Shown here: piece after piece, positions 22,657 through 30,724 of the stretch
Layout of the letters: each line of letters begins with the position of its first letter
Numbering within the stretch: position 1 is the first letter of the stretch
IMG/VR virus record: IMGVR_UViG_3300048922_000444
Coordinates: 1-57,925 of that record
DNA: 57,925 nt
Reading direction: 5' to 3' (one strand)
From: a virus
Position numbers and translations under genes: made by a program
Notes under the pieces: generated by a model
Database searches by the model: none
What the model was told of the DNA's origin: nothing
Seen by the model: only the letters and a program-made list of their open reading frames with translations

Positions 22657-23124
22657 TTACGGCAATCCGGCGGTGAGCTGGTCCATGATCGTGTCGCGGA
22701 TCAGGGCTTGATTGGCCTCGGAGAATCCGAGCAGCCGGCGCTGCTGATAGCGCACGCGCGGACCGCCGCGGCTGACGCTGTCCGAACGGCCTTCCTGATG
22801 CACCTGGGCGATGCGCGACACCCGGCCCACAAAGCCGACCGATACCTGCTGCGCGTCGGCACGCACGCGCAGGTGCTTCGCCTGGCGGATCTTGGCGAAC
22901 ATGGCCACCCGCTTGATGCGGCCGACCTTCTTGCGCGCGGCATCGGGCTTGCGGCGCGGGGCGAAGGCGCTACCGTCTGGATTGCGCTGTGCGGCGATGC
23001 GGCGTTGCTCGGAGCGGCGCAGCACCATACCCACCCGGCGGCTCAGCCGCGCCCGCTCCTGCGGCTGCAGGCGCGCCAGCAGCGGCTCGACCCACTGCTC
23101 CAGCGAGCGCAGGTCTTCAGTCAA
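22657..23124 (-). CDS. S: Tail completion protein, P2 gpS
   Basis: 155 aa. RRVGMVLRRSEQRRIAAQRNPDGSAFAPRR and the late RRLLGFSEANQALIRDTIMDQL are typical for gpS virion morphogenesis proteins needed to finish and join the tail. Overlaps gene R by 8 bases. The 81-base gap to J contains nothing recognisable. Confidence 0.94.
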   Translation of the reverse strand: MTEDLRSLEQWVEPLLARLQPQERARLSRRVGMVLRRSEQRRIAAQRNPDGSAFAPRRKPDAARKKVGRIKRVAMFAKIRQAKHLRVRADAQQVSVGFVGRVSRIAQVHQEGRSDSVSRGGPRVRYQQRRLLGFSEANQALIRDTIMDQLTAGLP

Positions 23125-23608
23125 GCGGGATGGCCGGCAGTGAGGCCACCAGGGCGCCCGAGGCGTCCGCTACCTTGCCGCCGGCCAGTGAGCGGGCATG
23201 GTCCTCTTCTGCCGGCGGCTCCGGCCGGTGCTCGATCAGCAAGGTGCCATCGGGCTGCGGGGTAACAACCACCCGCTCGCTCAGCGGCAGCTTGATATCC
23301 ACGTCCACCACGTCGTTGGCAAGCACATCGATCTCGAAGGCAATGCCGTCGCGCTTGGTCGGGTTTGCCAGCACCTCGGGCTGGTGGCGGGTGAGCCACT
23401 GCAGCAGGGGCAGCATTACCGAGTTGGGGCTGCCGGCGTAGTCGGTCAGGATCAGGTTGAGCGTGTAGCGGTAGACGAAGGACAGGCCCGGGACGTAGGT
23501 GCTTTCCAGCGTGCCGCTGTCGATGAACACCAGCAGCCGGTCCGGGTTTGTCTGCAGGCCAGGCACCGCCGCCAACAGGTGATCGCGCAGCAGCCCGGGC
23601 TTCTTCAT
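23117..23608 (-). CDS. R: Tail completion protein, P2 gpR
   Basis: 163 aa. MKKPGLLRDHLLAAVPGLQTNPDRLLVFIDSG followed by SFVYRYTLNLILTDYAG and LLQWLTRHQPE is the gpR pattern. It overlaps the spanin gene upstream by 4 bases and S downstream by 8 bases, so tail completion and lysis genes are translationally linked. Confidence 0.94.
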   Translation of the reverse strand: MKKPGLLRDHLLAAVPGLQTNPDRLLVFIDSGTLESTYVPGLSFVYRYTLNLILTDYAGSPNSVMLPLLQWLTRHQPEVLANPTKRDGIAFEIDVLANDVVDVDIKLPLSERVVVTPQPDGTLLIEHRPEPPAEEDHARSLAGGKVADASGALVASLPAIPLD

Positions 23609-24108
23609 TGCGCCAGCGCCTGGCGCTGCCGGACGAACTGCTGCAGGCCGATCAGCTGCTGGGCGGTTGCATGGCAGGCGGTGTAGTTGCCGGCAACGGT
23701 GCCGGCGACGGCAGAGAGCGCAAGGCCGGGGGCGGGCGCATCAAAATCTCCGGCACTTCCGACCATGGGTTGGTTCGCTGCTGCGGCGTCGTGCAGGCGG
23801 ACAAAGCCAACAGGGATAGTGCAAGCGCGATCAGCTTGGGGCGTGACATAGACAGGAACCTCTTTGACGATGGTGGCGCCGACCTCGCGCACGACCTGCA
23901 CGCGGTCCACGTACTCGGTGACGATCTTGGTAGCGCCTCGGGCGGCGTCGCGTTCGGTCATCGCCTTGTCGCGCTGTGACCTTGCCTGGTCCCGCTGCTG
24001 CACGGCGCCGTCGATGCGCCGTTGTTGCACCAGGGCGATGACGGCCGCCAGCAGCAGCACGATCAGCAGCAGCGCGGCGAGCAACACTGCCACCTTCCGC
24101 GAGATCAC
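23605..24108 (-). CDS. Rz: Inner-membrane spanin, Rz-like
   Basis: 167 aa from a GTG start at 24108 that overlaps the endolysin stop as GTGA. One N-terminal membrane anchor (KVAVLLAALLLIVLLLAAVIAL) is followed by a periplasmic coiled coil (residues 28-65, Gln/Arg/Asp-rich). With the lipoprotein encoded in its own second frame it would bridge inner and outer membrane and disrupt the outer membrane in the last lysis step. Confidence 0.85.
   Translation of the reverse strand: MISRKVAVLLAALLLIVLLLAAVIALVQQRRIDGAVQQRDQARSQRDKAMTERDAARGATKIVTEYVDRVQVVREVGATIVKEVPVYVTPQADRACTIPVGFVRLHDAAAANQPMVGSAGDFDAPAPGLALSAVAGTVAGNYTACHATAQQLIGLQQFVRQRQALAQ
23652..23849 (-). CDS. Rz1: Outer-membrane spanin lipoprotein, Rz1-like, nested in Rz
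   Basis: 65 aa in another frame inside the Rz gene. A type II signal peptide (MSRPKLIALALSLLALSAC) with lipobox LSAC predicts acylation at Cys19; the mature protein is short and Pro-rich (PPPALRSLPSPAPLPATTPP), as in classic Rz1. Full nesting within Rz is a known arrangement (lambda, P2 LysC). Confidence 0.88.
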   Translation of the reverse strand: MSRPKLIALALSLLALSACTTPQQRTNPWSEVPEILMRPPPALRSLPSPAPLPATTPPAMQPPSS

Positions 24109-24743
24109 GCCGCCCCCAGCACGCGCAGCGCACGATTGGTGCGGCTGATGCGGTCGGCCATGCCCTCGGGGGTAGCGCGGGAGCTGGCCGAGCCGAGGTT
24201 GATGCGGCGGCTGACCGCCAACACGTCGCCGCCATCGGCCAGCACGTTCAGGCCGGCATCTTTCCAGTAGGCGGCCGCAGCCGCTGCGCCGATATCCACG
24301 TCCAGCAGCAGTTGCGGCTGCTGTTCCAGCGGCTCGCCGATCAGCTGGCCCAGGTGGGCATAGTTGCCGCGCCCGGTGAGTTGAATCGGACAGCGGCCCC
24401 GGTATCGGTAGCCGTCGCCGCTGGCCTCGTTGCCATTGCCATTGCGGCTGGCATAGACGCGGTTGCCCAGCTTCTCGGGCTGGTGGACGAAGGCGGCAAC
24501 CTCCGAGGGCGCGATACGCTTGCCGAACACCTCCAGCAGGCGTTTGCTGCTGTAGCTGAGATTCTCTTCCTGCTTGGACAGGCTCAGGCTTTCGTGACCA
24601 ACCTGGGCCAGGAAGTGCGCGGCGCGGCGCTTGGTGGTGATCCCGAAACGGACCATGGCGGTGGACAGGGCAGGTGCCCAGCGCTGCGCACGCGGTAGCG
24701 GGCACTGCATGATCAAGCTCAACTGTTCGGCGGTGACCATCAT
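24105..24743 (-). CDS. Endolysin, glycoside hydrolase family 19
   Basis: 212 aa from the first of two ATGs at 24743. The GH19 chitinase-type lysozyme pattern is clear: RRAAHFLAQVGHESLSLSKQEENLSYSSKRLLEVFGKR with the catalytic Glu in GHES, then YRYRGRCPIQLTGRGNYAHLG. It should cleave peptidoglycan at lysis. No signal peptide or membrane anchor, so it needs a holin for release. Flanked by holin-like genes upstream and spanins downstream with 4-base overlaps. Confidence 0.93.
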   Translation of the reverse strand: MMVTAEQLSLIMQCPLPRAQRWAPALSTAMVRFGITTKRRAAHFLAQVGHESLSLSKQEENLSYSSKRLLEVFGKRIAPSEVAAFVHQPEKLGNRVYASRNGNGNEASGDGYRYRGRCPIQLTGRGNYAHLGQLIGEPLEQQPQLLLDVDIGAAAAAAYWKDAGLNVLADGGDVLAVSRRINLGSASSRATPEGMADRISRTNRALRVLGAA

Positions 24744-25015
24744 TCGATCCTCAGAATCTGCGCCACGTTGCCTCGGGCACGGTAGGTCACCAACAGTAGG
24801 ACAACAAGCAGCCCCAACTGCCACACGCTGACGTGTGCCGAGGCTCCCAACAGGGCGACGTGGATGGCAAGGCCACCGGTGCAGGCGATCAGCAGCCAGG
24901 CGCAGCAGGAAACGCCGAGCCGGTGACGGGCATCTGGGCCCGGCCGGTAGGTGATCAGGCGCACGCAGATGGCGATGCTGGCAATCAACGTGGCGACGAT
25001 AAGCAGGTTATGCAC
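24740..25015 (-). CDS. Holin-like membrane protein
   Basis: 91 aa with three hydrophobic segments (LLIVATLIASIAICVRL, CCAWLLIACTGGLAIHVALL, WQLGLLVVLLLVTY). The GTG at 25015 is chosen because it follows a GGAGGG ribosome binding site by 8 bases; an ATG at 25030 overlaps that site. Three membrane spans directly upstream of the endolysin fit a class I holin or 3TM holin. Which of the two holin-like proteins is the holin and which an antiholin cannot be told. Confidence 0.78.
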   Translation of the reverse strand: MHNLLIVATLIASIAICVRLITYRPGPDARHRLGVSCCAWLLIACTGGLAIHVALLGASAHVSVWQLGLLVVLLLVTYRARGNVAQILRIE

Positions 25016-25364
25016 TGGGTGGCCCTCCACGGCGAATACGGGACAGGTCGAAGGTGCGGCCGCGCTCGATCAGGCCGAGCGTCACGGTGATGGCGCAGGC
25101 CGCTGCCGCGAACGCGGCCACGCCAGTGGACTGGATCGGTACCCACCGCAGCACGTCGGACGCAGCGTAGTAGCCAGCCACCACGCTGATGCCCAGGTAG
25201 ATCAGTCGCTTCCAGATCGGCAGGTTCTTGGCCGATACGACAAACAGCGTGCCGCCGGCAAAGGCGCCGACCAGGGCGTCGCCGTCGATGCCGGGCAGCA
25301 GCGAGGCCAGGCCCACGCCAGTGGCGAGCATGGCGGTGCCGGTGAGGGAGGTGGGTTCGGTCAT
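25008..25364 (-). CDS. Holin-like membrane protein
   Basis: 118 aa with predicted spans at about residues 9-24, 28-45, 53-70 and 80-100, and a basic tail (RGRTFDLSRIRRGG). It begins MTEPTSLTGTAMLATGVGLASLLPGIDGDALVGAFAGG, a pattern of phage-encoded putative holins of Xanthomonadales and Pseudomonas P2-like phages. It overlaps the second holin-like gene. Together they likely form the timing pair for lysis. Confidence 0.78.
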   Translation of the reverse strand: MTEPTSLTGTAMLATGVGLASLLPGIDGDALVGAFAGGTLFVVSAKNLPIWKRLIYLGISVVAGYYAASDVLRWVPIQSTGVAAFAAAACAITVTLGLIERGRTFDLSRIRRGGPPSA

Positions 25365-25368
25365 CAGG

Positions 25369-25584
25369 TCAGTCCCAGAGCTGGATCAGCGGTCGCTCGG
25401 TGGCGATCGATTGGGAGGGGGGCAGGGCCGGCAGGTCTACCGCCGTCCCCATGGGGAGAATCGGGCCGTGCAACGACAGCCCTTGGTTGAGCGTGAACAC
25501 CTGCTCGGTGAGGCCGGCGGTTGCGCCCAGGTGGCGCCAGCACAGCTGGTCGACGGTGTCGCCTTGCCGGGCATATACGCGCAT
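25369..25584 (-). CDS. X: Tail protein, P2 gpX (LysM-like)
   Basis: 71 aa: YARQGDTVDQLCWRHLGATAGLTEQVFTLN and GPILPMGTAVDLPAL match P2 gpX, a LysM-type small tail protein. It shares a base with the stop of the upstream head completion gene L (25584) and precedes the lysis cassette, as in P2. Confidence 0.94.
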   Translation of the reverse strand: MRVYARQGDTVDQLCWRHLGATAGLTEQVFTLNQGLSLHGPILPMGTAVDLPALPPSQSIATERPLIQLWD

Positions 25585-26051
25585 CAGATCAGCGCCACGG
25601 TGACGCGGCGACGGCCGAGGAAGTCGCTGACCGCATAGCGCAGGTCGCGGCGCAGTTCATCAATGGTCGGGGTGAGGTCTTCGGCACGCTGGTTGCCCTG
25701 CGCGGTCGCATCGTAGGAGCGGTAGCGCTCGGACAGTTCGACCGCGGCGGCGCATTGGATCGCACGTTGAAACAGCTGCAGGTGGCGGGTGGAGCCGTCG
25801 ATTTCATCGGAGGGAACATCGGCCAGGGCCGCGTACCCCTGCGCCTGCTGCTCGGCGCGCCATTGGGCCAGCTCGTCACCCACGGTGAGCACAGCGGCCA
25901 CCACGGCGCCGCGCAGGCGGGCTGGGGTGACGCTGCCGTCCAGCCGCATGGCTTCGCGCAGCGGGCGCAGCTTGACCGCTGGCCAGAAGCTACCGGCGGC
26001 CACGTCCGGCTCGGGCGCAACTGCAGGTGCGTTGGCGGTGAATCCGCTCAT
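25584..26051 (-). CDS. L: Head completion protein, P2 gpL
   Basis: 155 aa from the ATG at 26051 (MSGFTANAP). The family pattern is present: FWPAVKLRPLREAMRLDGSVTPARLRGAVVAAVLTVGDEL, then LYQRAI-like LFQRAIQCAAAVELSERYRSYDAT. gpL closes the filled head and forms the tail joint. The frame extends 13 codons further up, but homologues start near this Met. Confidence 0.93.
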   Translation of the reverse strand: MSGFTANAPAVAPEPDVAAGSFWPAVKLRPLREAMRLDGSVTPARLRGAVVAAVLTVGDELAQWRAEQQAQGYAALADVPSDEIDGSTRHLQLFQRAIQCAAAVELSERYRSYDATAQGNQRAEDLTPTIDELRRDLRYAVSDFLGRRRVTVALI

Positions 26052-26149
26052 GGTGGCCTCAAGAAAAGAAGCCGGTGGTCGGGGCGTCACACCACGGGAT
26101 GGATACCTAGTGATCTGCCCCGAGCCGGCTGGGTCGCGGGGACGCTCTA

Positions 26150-26866
26150 TCAGCCGTTGCTATCGCCAGTGGCGGCAGCGGTGGCCTGTTTCTTCTGGAC
26201 ACGCAGGGCGCGTTCCAGATCCTTCTTCCCGCCGCAGCTGCCGTGCAACTGCAGGGCGGTGTGCAGATGCTCCACGGCGCGGTTCACCGCCTCACCTGGC
26301 ACCTGCTCGGGGTCGTTCACCCCAAGGATGTTGCGGGCCTGCGCCAGATGCAGCTTGGCGCGCACTTCGTCGGGCATGTCCTGATCGGTGGTCAGCAGCT
26401 GCGCCCGGTCCAGGATCGCCCCGTCGAACGTCCCGCCGACCTTCTGCAGGTTCAGCGCGCCCTCGGCCACTTCCTCGGCGACCAGGCACCCGGTGGTGCG
26501 CTGGAAGCGGTCGGGCATTTTCATCCCGTGGGCGAGGACGTACTCGGCCAGCTGCAGACCATCGGCATACCGGCCTGCGTCCATGTTCCAGAGCATCAGT
26601 GTGGTGATGACCTCATCGGTCGCGCCCTTCCCCTCGGCCAGTACGCCTTCGACGTAAGGATCATAGGCGGGCAGCAGCTGGGCCTTCAGCTGTGCCTTGC
26701 CTTCATTGGACTGGATCTGCTTGAGCCGCAGCCGGTCCTGATGCAACTGCATCATGGTCAGTTCAAACTGGCCGGCGCCATCCATGGGCTGGTCGGCGTG
26801 GCGGGTGGAGGCCTCCTGCGCGGCGAGGACGCGGCGCAGGTGACGCTTGGCGGGACTGTCGGCCAT
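26150..26866 (-). CDS. M: Terminase small subunit, P2 gpM
   Basis: 238 aa endonuclease subunit of the terminase. SPAKRHLRRVLAAQEA at the N-terminus, YEGMLAQLHQD-like MMQLHQDRLRLKQIQSNEGKAQLKAQLLPAYDPYVEGVL, and TTLMLWNMDAGRYADGLQLAEYVLAHGM are hallmark gpM segments. Lies 3 bases from capsid gene N. It cuts cos sites together with gpP. Confidence 0.95.
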   Translation of the reverse strand: MADSPAKRHLRRVLAAQEASTRHADQPMDGAGQFELTMMQLHQDRLRLKQIQSNEGKAQLKAQLLPAYDPYVEGVLAEGKGATDEVITTLMLWNMDAGRYADGLQLAEYVLAHGMKMPDRFQRTTGCLVAEEVAEGALNLQKVGGTFDGAILDRAQLLTTDQDMPDEVRAKLHLAQARNILGVNDPEQVPGEAVNRAVEHLHTALQLHGSCGGKKDLERALRVQKKQATAAATGDSNG

Positions 26867-26869
26867 GGC

Positions 26870-27910
26870 TTAACCCTCGGGCTTTTCAACCGGCTCTTCA
26901 GCGGGCAGTTCGATGTTCTCGATCAGCACGCCAAGGCCGTAATCCTCGACCGCGTAGGCGTCGTTGGACTGCTCGAAGTTGGCTACCCGGTTCTTCTGCG
27001 GCTGCTCCTGAATGAAGCGGCGCCGGCCGCCGATCTGCCAGTACAGCGACAGGTTGGCCAGGCTGGTGATCAGGATGGCGTTGTCAGGCATGTACGGCAC
27101 GTCGACCGGCTGCAGGCCGCCGATGCGCTTGGTGGCCAGCAGCAGGTCGGTGGCGATCTTCTCGGTGGCCGGCTGGTCCTGATTGACCATCGGGAAGTAC
27201 TTGTCGTGGATCAGATCGCGGCCCAGGATCACCACCAGGCCCGGATCGTGACGGTGCCACGGGTCGATCAGGCTGCTGACCGCGTCCATCACCAGGGCGT
27301 CGAGGTTGGCATAGTCCGCGTCGGCGCCGCCGACCTTGATCACGCCCTCGGTCTTGCCGCTGGCCATTACGCGCTCCGGCGCGTTGTTGCGGTACTGCTG
27401 CAGCCACCCGATGTTGACATCTTGCAGCAGCGGGTTGGCAGTGCGGTCGGTGGTCGGCGCTGCGGTGGTGCCGTGGAAACCGATCAGCATCCGGTCCAGC
27501 GCCTGCCGCTGCACGATGCTGTCGCGGATCAGGGTCTGGAAGTTGGGCTGACGCGCCCAGGCATCGAGCGTGGCGTACCGCAGAGCGGTGTCGAAGTCGG
27601 TCTGCACCGCTCGGTAGCCCTTCTTATCCAGCGCGGTCACGTCGCGCGGCTGGCGCTCGGCGTTGCCCGTGGTGTCGGTGCGGCCGGCGATGGTGCCCGA
27701 GACGCCGACACCGACCTTTTCGCCTTCCAGATCCGGCACGCCGACGATGTTGATGGAGCGCAGGAACGCGCTGGATTCCTGAATCCGCTGTTCCATGATC
27801 TGCTGCACCGCCGGCACGACGGTGAAGGTGTGCGCGGTGGAGCCGACATTGTTCAGCTCGCCCTGGCGGCGGGTGTAGGCGTCAAACGCTACGCGGGTGT
27901 TGGGATGCAT
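26870..27910 (-). CDS. N: Major capsid protein, P2 gpN
   Basis: 346 aa HK97-fold capsid subunit. MHPNTRVAFDAYTRRQGELN, VPAVQQIMEQRIQESSAFLRSINIVGVPDLEGEKVGVG, RDSIVQRQALDRMLIGFHGTTAA and PWHRHDPGLVVILGRDLIHDKYFP are all typical of P2 gpN (357 aa). The first residues would be removed by gpO protease during maturation. Confidence 0.97.
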   Translation of the reverse strand: MHPNTRVAFDAYTRRQGELNNVGSTAHTFTVVPAVQQIMEQRIQESSAFLRSINIVGVPDLEGEKVGVGVSGTIAGRTDTTGNAERQPRDVTALDKKGYRAVQTDFDTALRYATLDAWARQPNFQTLIRDSIVQRQALDRMLIGFHGTTAAPTTDRTANPLLQDVNIGWLQQYRNNAPERVMASGKTEGVIKVGGADADYANLDALVMDAVSSLIDPWHRHDPGLVVILGRDLIHDKYFPMVNQDQPATEKIATDLLLATKRIGGLQPVDVPYMPDNAILITSLANLSLYWQIGGRRRFIQEQPQKNRVANFEQSNDAYAVEDYGLGVLIENIELPAEEPVEKPEG

Positions 27911-27949
27911 CGTGGTGTCCTTGGTTATCGGGGTGTGCGCTGCAGGCGA

Positions 27950-28810
27950 TCAGCAGTCGGTGAGTTCAGCGCCGGCCGGGCCGGTGACGGGCGGGCGCTG
28001 GGTGCTGAACTCGGGGGTCTTCTCGACGGTGGATTTGAGCGAGGCGAACTCAGCGCGCAGACCCTGATTGGCGCGCTCGCTCTCGGCCAGGCGTGCGGTC
28101 AGCGCCACCAGCTCGCCCTGCTGGCTGACCATCTGCTCATCCATGTCGGTGAGCAGACTGGCGAAGCGCTGCAGGCTTTCATCGTCCTCATCGGCCGGGG
28201 GCGGCGCCGGGGTGGCCGGCTTGAACATGCCCTTGATGCGGTCGGAGAAGGAGCGGGCCGGCGGCGCGGCCGGGGCGACCTCATCCAGCTCGATATCGAC
28301 CAGCTCGGCGGCGCTGAACAACGTGTCCGGGTTGGTCTTGCGCGCCTTGAGCGGGCTGGCGTCCGGATTCTGCGCGGCGAAGGCCAGCATCTCGGTGCCC
28401 AGGCTGGCAGGGGTGTCGGTCACGGCCACGCCCATCAGGTAGGCCTTGCCGGTGCCGGCGAAGTTCTCCTGCACCTCGACCGAGGTATAGAGCTTCTGTT
28501 TCTGCACGTTGACCATGTTGACCAGGTCATCGGTCGGATCGATCTGCACGAACAGCGCCAGCTTCTTCTCGCCGTTGACCGTGACCTCTTCGGCCTTGGC
28601 CGCAAGCACACTGCCATAGGCGCGGAATGGGGAGTCAGGCAGCAGGCTGCGGATGTGCTCCACCCAGACGCGCGAGCCATAGGTGTCGGCGTTGTACGTT
28701 GCCGCCATCTGTTCGATCCAGCTGCGCTCGATCTTGCGGCCATCGGTGGTCGCGCCCTCGACCGCCACGCGGAAGAACTTGGAACGGAACTTCTTGGACT
28801 TATTGGACAT
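27950..28810 (-). CDS. O: Capsid scaffolding protein and protease, P2 gpO
   Basis: 286 aa. N-terminal protease half: KFFRVAVEGATTDGRKIERSWIEQMAATYNADTYGSRVWVEHIRS (catalytic His in VEHIR) and KLALFVQIDPTDDLVNMVNVQKQKLYTSVEVQENFAGTGKAYLMGVAVTDTPASLGTEML. The C-terminal half is a coiled coil with an Ala/Pro-rich linker, acting as scaffold. First gene of the leftward head operon. Confidence 0.96.
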   Translation of the reverse strand: MSNKSKKFRSKFFRVAVEGATTDGRKIERSWIEQMAATYNADTYGSRVWVEHIRSLLPDSPFRAYGSVLAAKAEEVTVNGEKKLALFVQIDPTDDLVNMVNVQKQKLYTSVEVQENFAGTGKAYLMGVAVTDTPASLGTEMLAFAAQNPDASPLKARKTNPDTLFSAAELVDIELDEVAPAAPPARSFSDRIKGMFKPATPAPPPADEDDESLQRFASLLTDMDEQMVSQQGELVALTARLAESERANQGLRAEFASLKSTVEKTPEFSTQRPPVTGPAGAELTDC

Positions 28811-28939
28811 GGTGCCCTCTGCTGGGTGGTCGAAAACATCGGCTGGCGATGCGATGACCCATGTTCGGCAGAGGGCAATTTCCCAGCAACGAAGTTGCCG
28901 TGTAACTGACTGAGCTACGCGGCACCTGGCTGTGCGGTG
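28811..28939. promoter_or_regulatory. Divergent O-P intergenic region with hairpins
   Basis: This 129-base spacer separates the leftward head operon (O) and rightward P-Q operon, where P2 has two Ogr-dependent late promoters. On the minus strand it shows GCAA-CTTCG-TTGC and GGGAAATTGCCC hairpin-like repeats and a TAGCTCAGT string. I did not find a perfect TGT-N12-ACA Ogr box; TGT-N12-TAC occurs from 28893. Confidence 0.5.
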
Positions 28940-30724
28940 ATGCGTGCGGTAGGCACCCTAGTTCATGTGAATACAGTTGTCGACCAGATACCGATCGATG
29001 TGCGCAGGCAAGCCAAGTTCCTGTACTGGATGGGCTGGCGTGTCTGCGATATTGCCGAGGCGACAGGGGAAAAAGAGAAGACCATCCACAGCTGGAAGGC
29101 GCGCGACGAATGGGACCGTGCCGACAACGTGGAGAGGATCGGCGGGGCGTTGGAAGCGCGGCTGATCATGCTGATCATGAAGCCGGAAAAGACCGGTGGC
29201 GACTTCAAAGAGATTGACCTGTTGCACCGCCAGCTTGAGCGGCAGGCGCGGATTCAGCGCTACCAGGGCGGCGGCACCGAGACCGATCTGTCCCCGGAGA
29301 TTGCCAAGCGCAACGCCGGCCCAAAGAAGAAGGCCCGCAAGAACGAGTTCACCGAGGACCAGGTCACGCTGCTGGTCGATGCGTTCCTTGAAACGTGTTT
29401 CGGCTACCAGCGTGATTGGTACAAGGCGCGCGACCAGCGCACCCGCGCGGTGCTCAAGTCACGCCAGATCGGCGCCACCTTCTACTTTGCACGCGAGGCA
29501 CTGATCGATGCGCTGACCACCGGGCGCAACCAGATCTTCCTGAGCGCATCCAAGGCGCAGGCTGACCTGTTCCGTCGCTACATGCAGTCCTTCGTGCGCG
29601 AAGTGCTGGACGTAGACCTGACCGGCAACCCCATCGTGCTGGCCAATGGCGCCGAGCTGTTCTTCCTGGGCACCAATGCACGCACCGCGCAGGGCTACCA
29701 CGGCAACTTCTACTTTGACGAATTCTTCTGGACCCACAAGTTCAACGAGCTGAACAAGGTGGCCAGCGGCATGGCGATGCACAAGAAGTGGCGAAAGACC
29801 TACTTCAGTACGCCGTCATCGATGGCGCACGAGGCCTACGACTTCTGGACCGGCGAGCGCTTCAACAAGGGCAAGCCGGCCGCGCAGCGGCACCATCTCG
29901 ACGTTTCCCACGATGCCCTGCAGGGCGGTGCGCTCTGCGAGGACCGCATCTGGCGCCACATCGTCACCATCCTTGACGCCCAGCGCGGTGGCTGCGACCT
30001 GTTCGATATCGAGGAGCTTCGCCGCGAGTACAGCCCGGATGCCTTCGCAAACCTGCTCATGTGCGACTTCGTGGACGACAGCGCCAGCGTGTTCCCGCTG
30101 GCCCTCATCCAGCCGTGCATGGTCGATAGCTGGGAGGAATGGGGCGGCGATTACAAGCCCTTCGCGCAGCGGCCCTTCGGCGACAGGGCGGTGTGGATCG
30201 GCTATGACCCGGCCGAAACCGGCGACAGCGCCGGCCTGGTGGTGCTGGCGCCGCCGGCGACCGAGGGCGGCGCCTTCCGGGTGCTGGAGAAGCATCAGTT
30301 CCGAGGGATGGACTTCGCCGGCCAGGCCGCGTTTATCCAGAAGATATGCCAGCGGTACTGGGTGACCTACATCGGCATCGACACCACCGGCATGGGCACC
30401 GGCGTGGCGCAGCTGGTCCGGGTGTTCTTCCCCAACGTCACCACCTTCCACTACTCGCCCGAGGTCAAGTCGCGCCTGGTCCTCAAGGCCTACGACGTGA
30501 TCAAGAACGAACGCCTGCAGTTCGACGCGGGCTGGACCGACCTGGCCCAGTCGATCATGGCGATCCAGAAGACCATGACGGCCAGCGGGCGCCACATGAC
30601 CTACACGGCGGGCCGTTCCAACGAAACAGGCCACGCAGATCTGGCGTGGGCACTGTTCCACGCCCTGCACAACGAGCCGCTGGAAGGCACCGCAGCGCGT
30701 ACCAGCACCATGGAGATCTACTAA
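28940..30724 (+). CDS. P: Terminase large subunit (ATPase), P2 gpP
   Basis: 594 aa motor that packages DNA. N-terminal HTH region RRQAKFLYWMGWRVCDIAEATGEKEKTIHSWKARDEWD, EARLIMLIMKPEKTGGDFKEIDLLHRQLERQARI, then the ATPase with an adenine-binding/Walker A-like SRQIGATFYFAREAL and Walker B FYFDEFFWT. Nuclease part includes IGYDPAETGDSAGLVVLAPP and IDTTGMG. The ATG at 28940 or the GTG at 28937 are both possible. TAATG overlap couples it to Q. Confidence 0.96.
   Translation: MRAVGTLVHVNTVVDQIPIDVRRQAKFLYWMGWRVCDIAEATGEKEKTIHSWKARDEWDRADNVERIGGALEARLIMLIMKPEKTGGDFKEIDLLHRQLERQARIQRYQGGGTETDLSPEIAKRNAGPKKKARKNEFTEDQVTLLVDAFLETCFGYQRDWYKARDQRTRAVLKSRQIGATFYFAREALIDALTTGRNQIFLSASKAQADLFRRYMQSFVREVLDVDLTGNPIVLANGAELFFLGTNARTAQGYHGNFYFDEFFWTHKFNELNKVASGMAMHKKWRKTYFSTPSSMAHEAYDFWTGERFNKGKPAAQRHHLDVSHDALQGGALCEDRIWRHIVTILDAQRGGCDLFDIEELRREYSPDAFANLLMCDFVDDSASVFPLALIQPCMVDSWEEWGGDYKPFAQRPFGDRAVWIGYDPAETGDSAGLVVLAPPATEGGAFRVLEKHQFRGMDFAGQAAFIQKICQRYWVTYIGIDTTGMGTGVAQLVRVFFPNVTTFHYSPEVKSRLVLKAYDVIKNERLQFDAGWTDLAQSIMAIQKTMTASGRHMTYTAGRSNETGHADLAWALFHALHNEPLEGTAARTSTMEIY

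Noticed and set aside
28840-28925. tRNA-like sequence (TAGCTCAGT) on the minus strand between O and P
   Set aside because: The D stem, T loop (no TTC consensus) and acceptor strand do not pair; not a tRNA gene.
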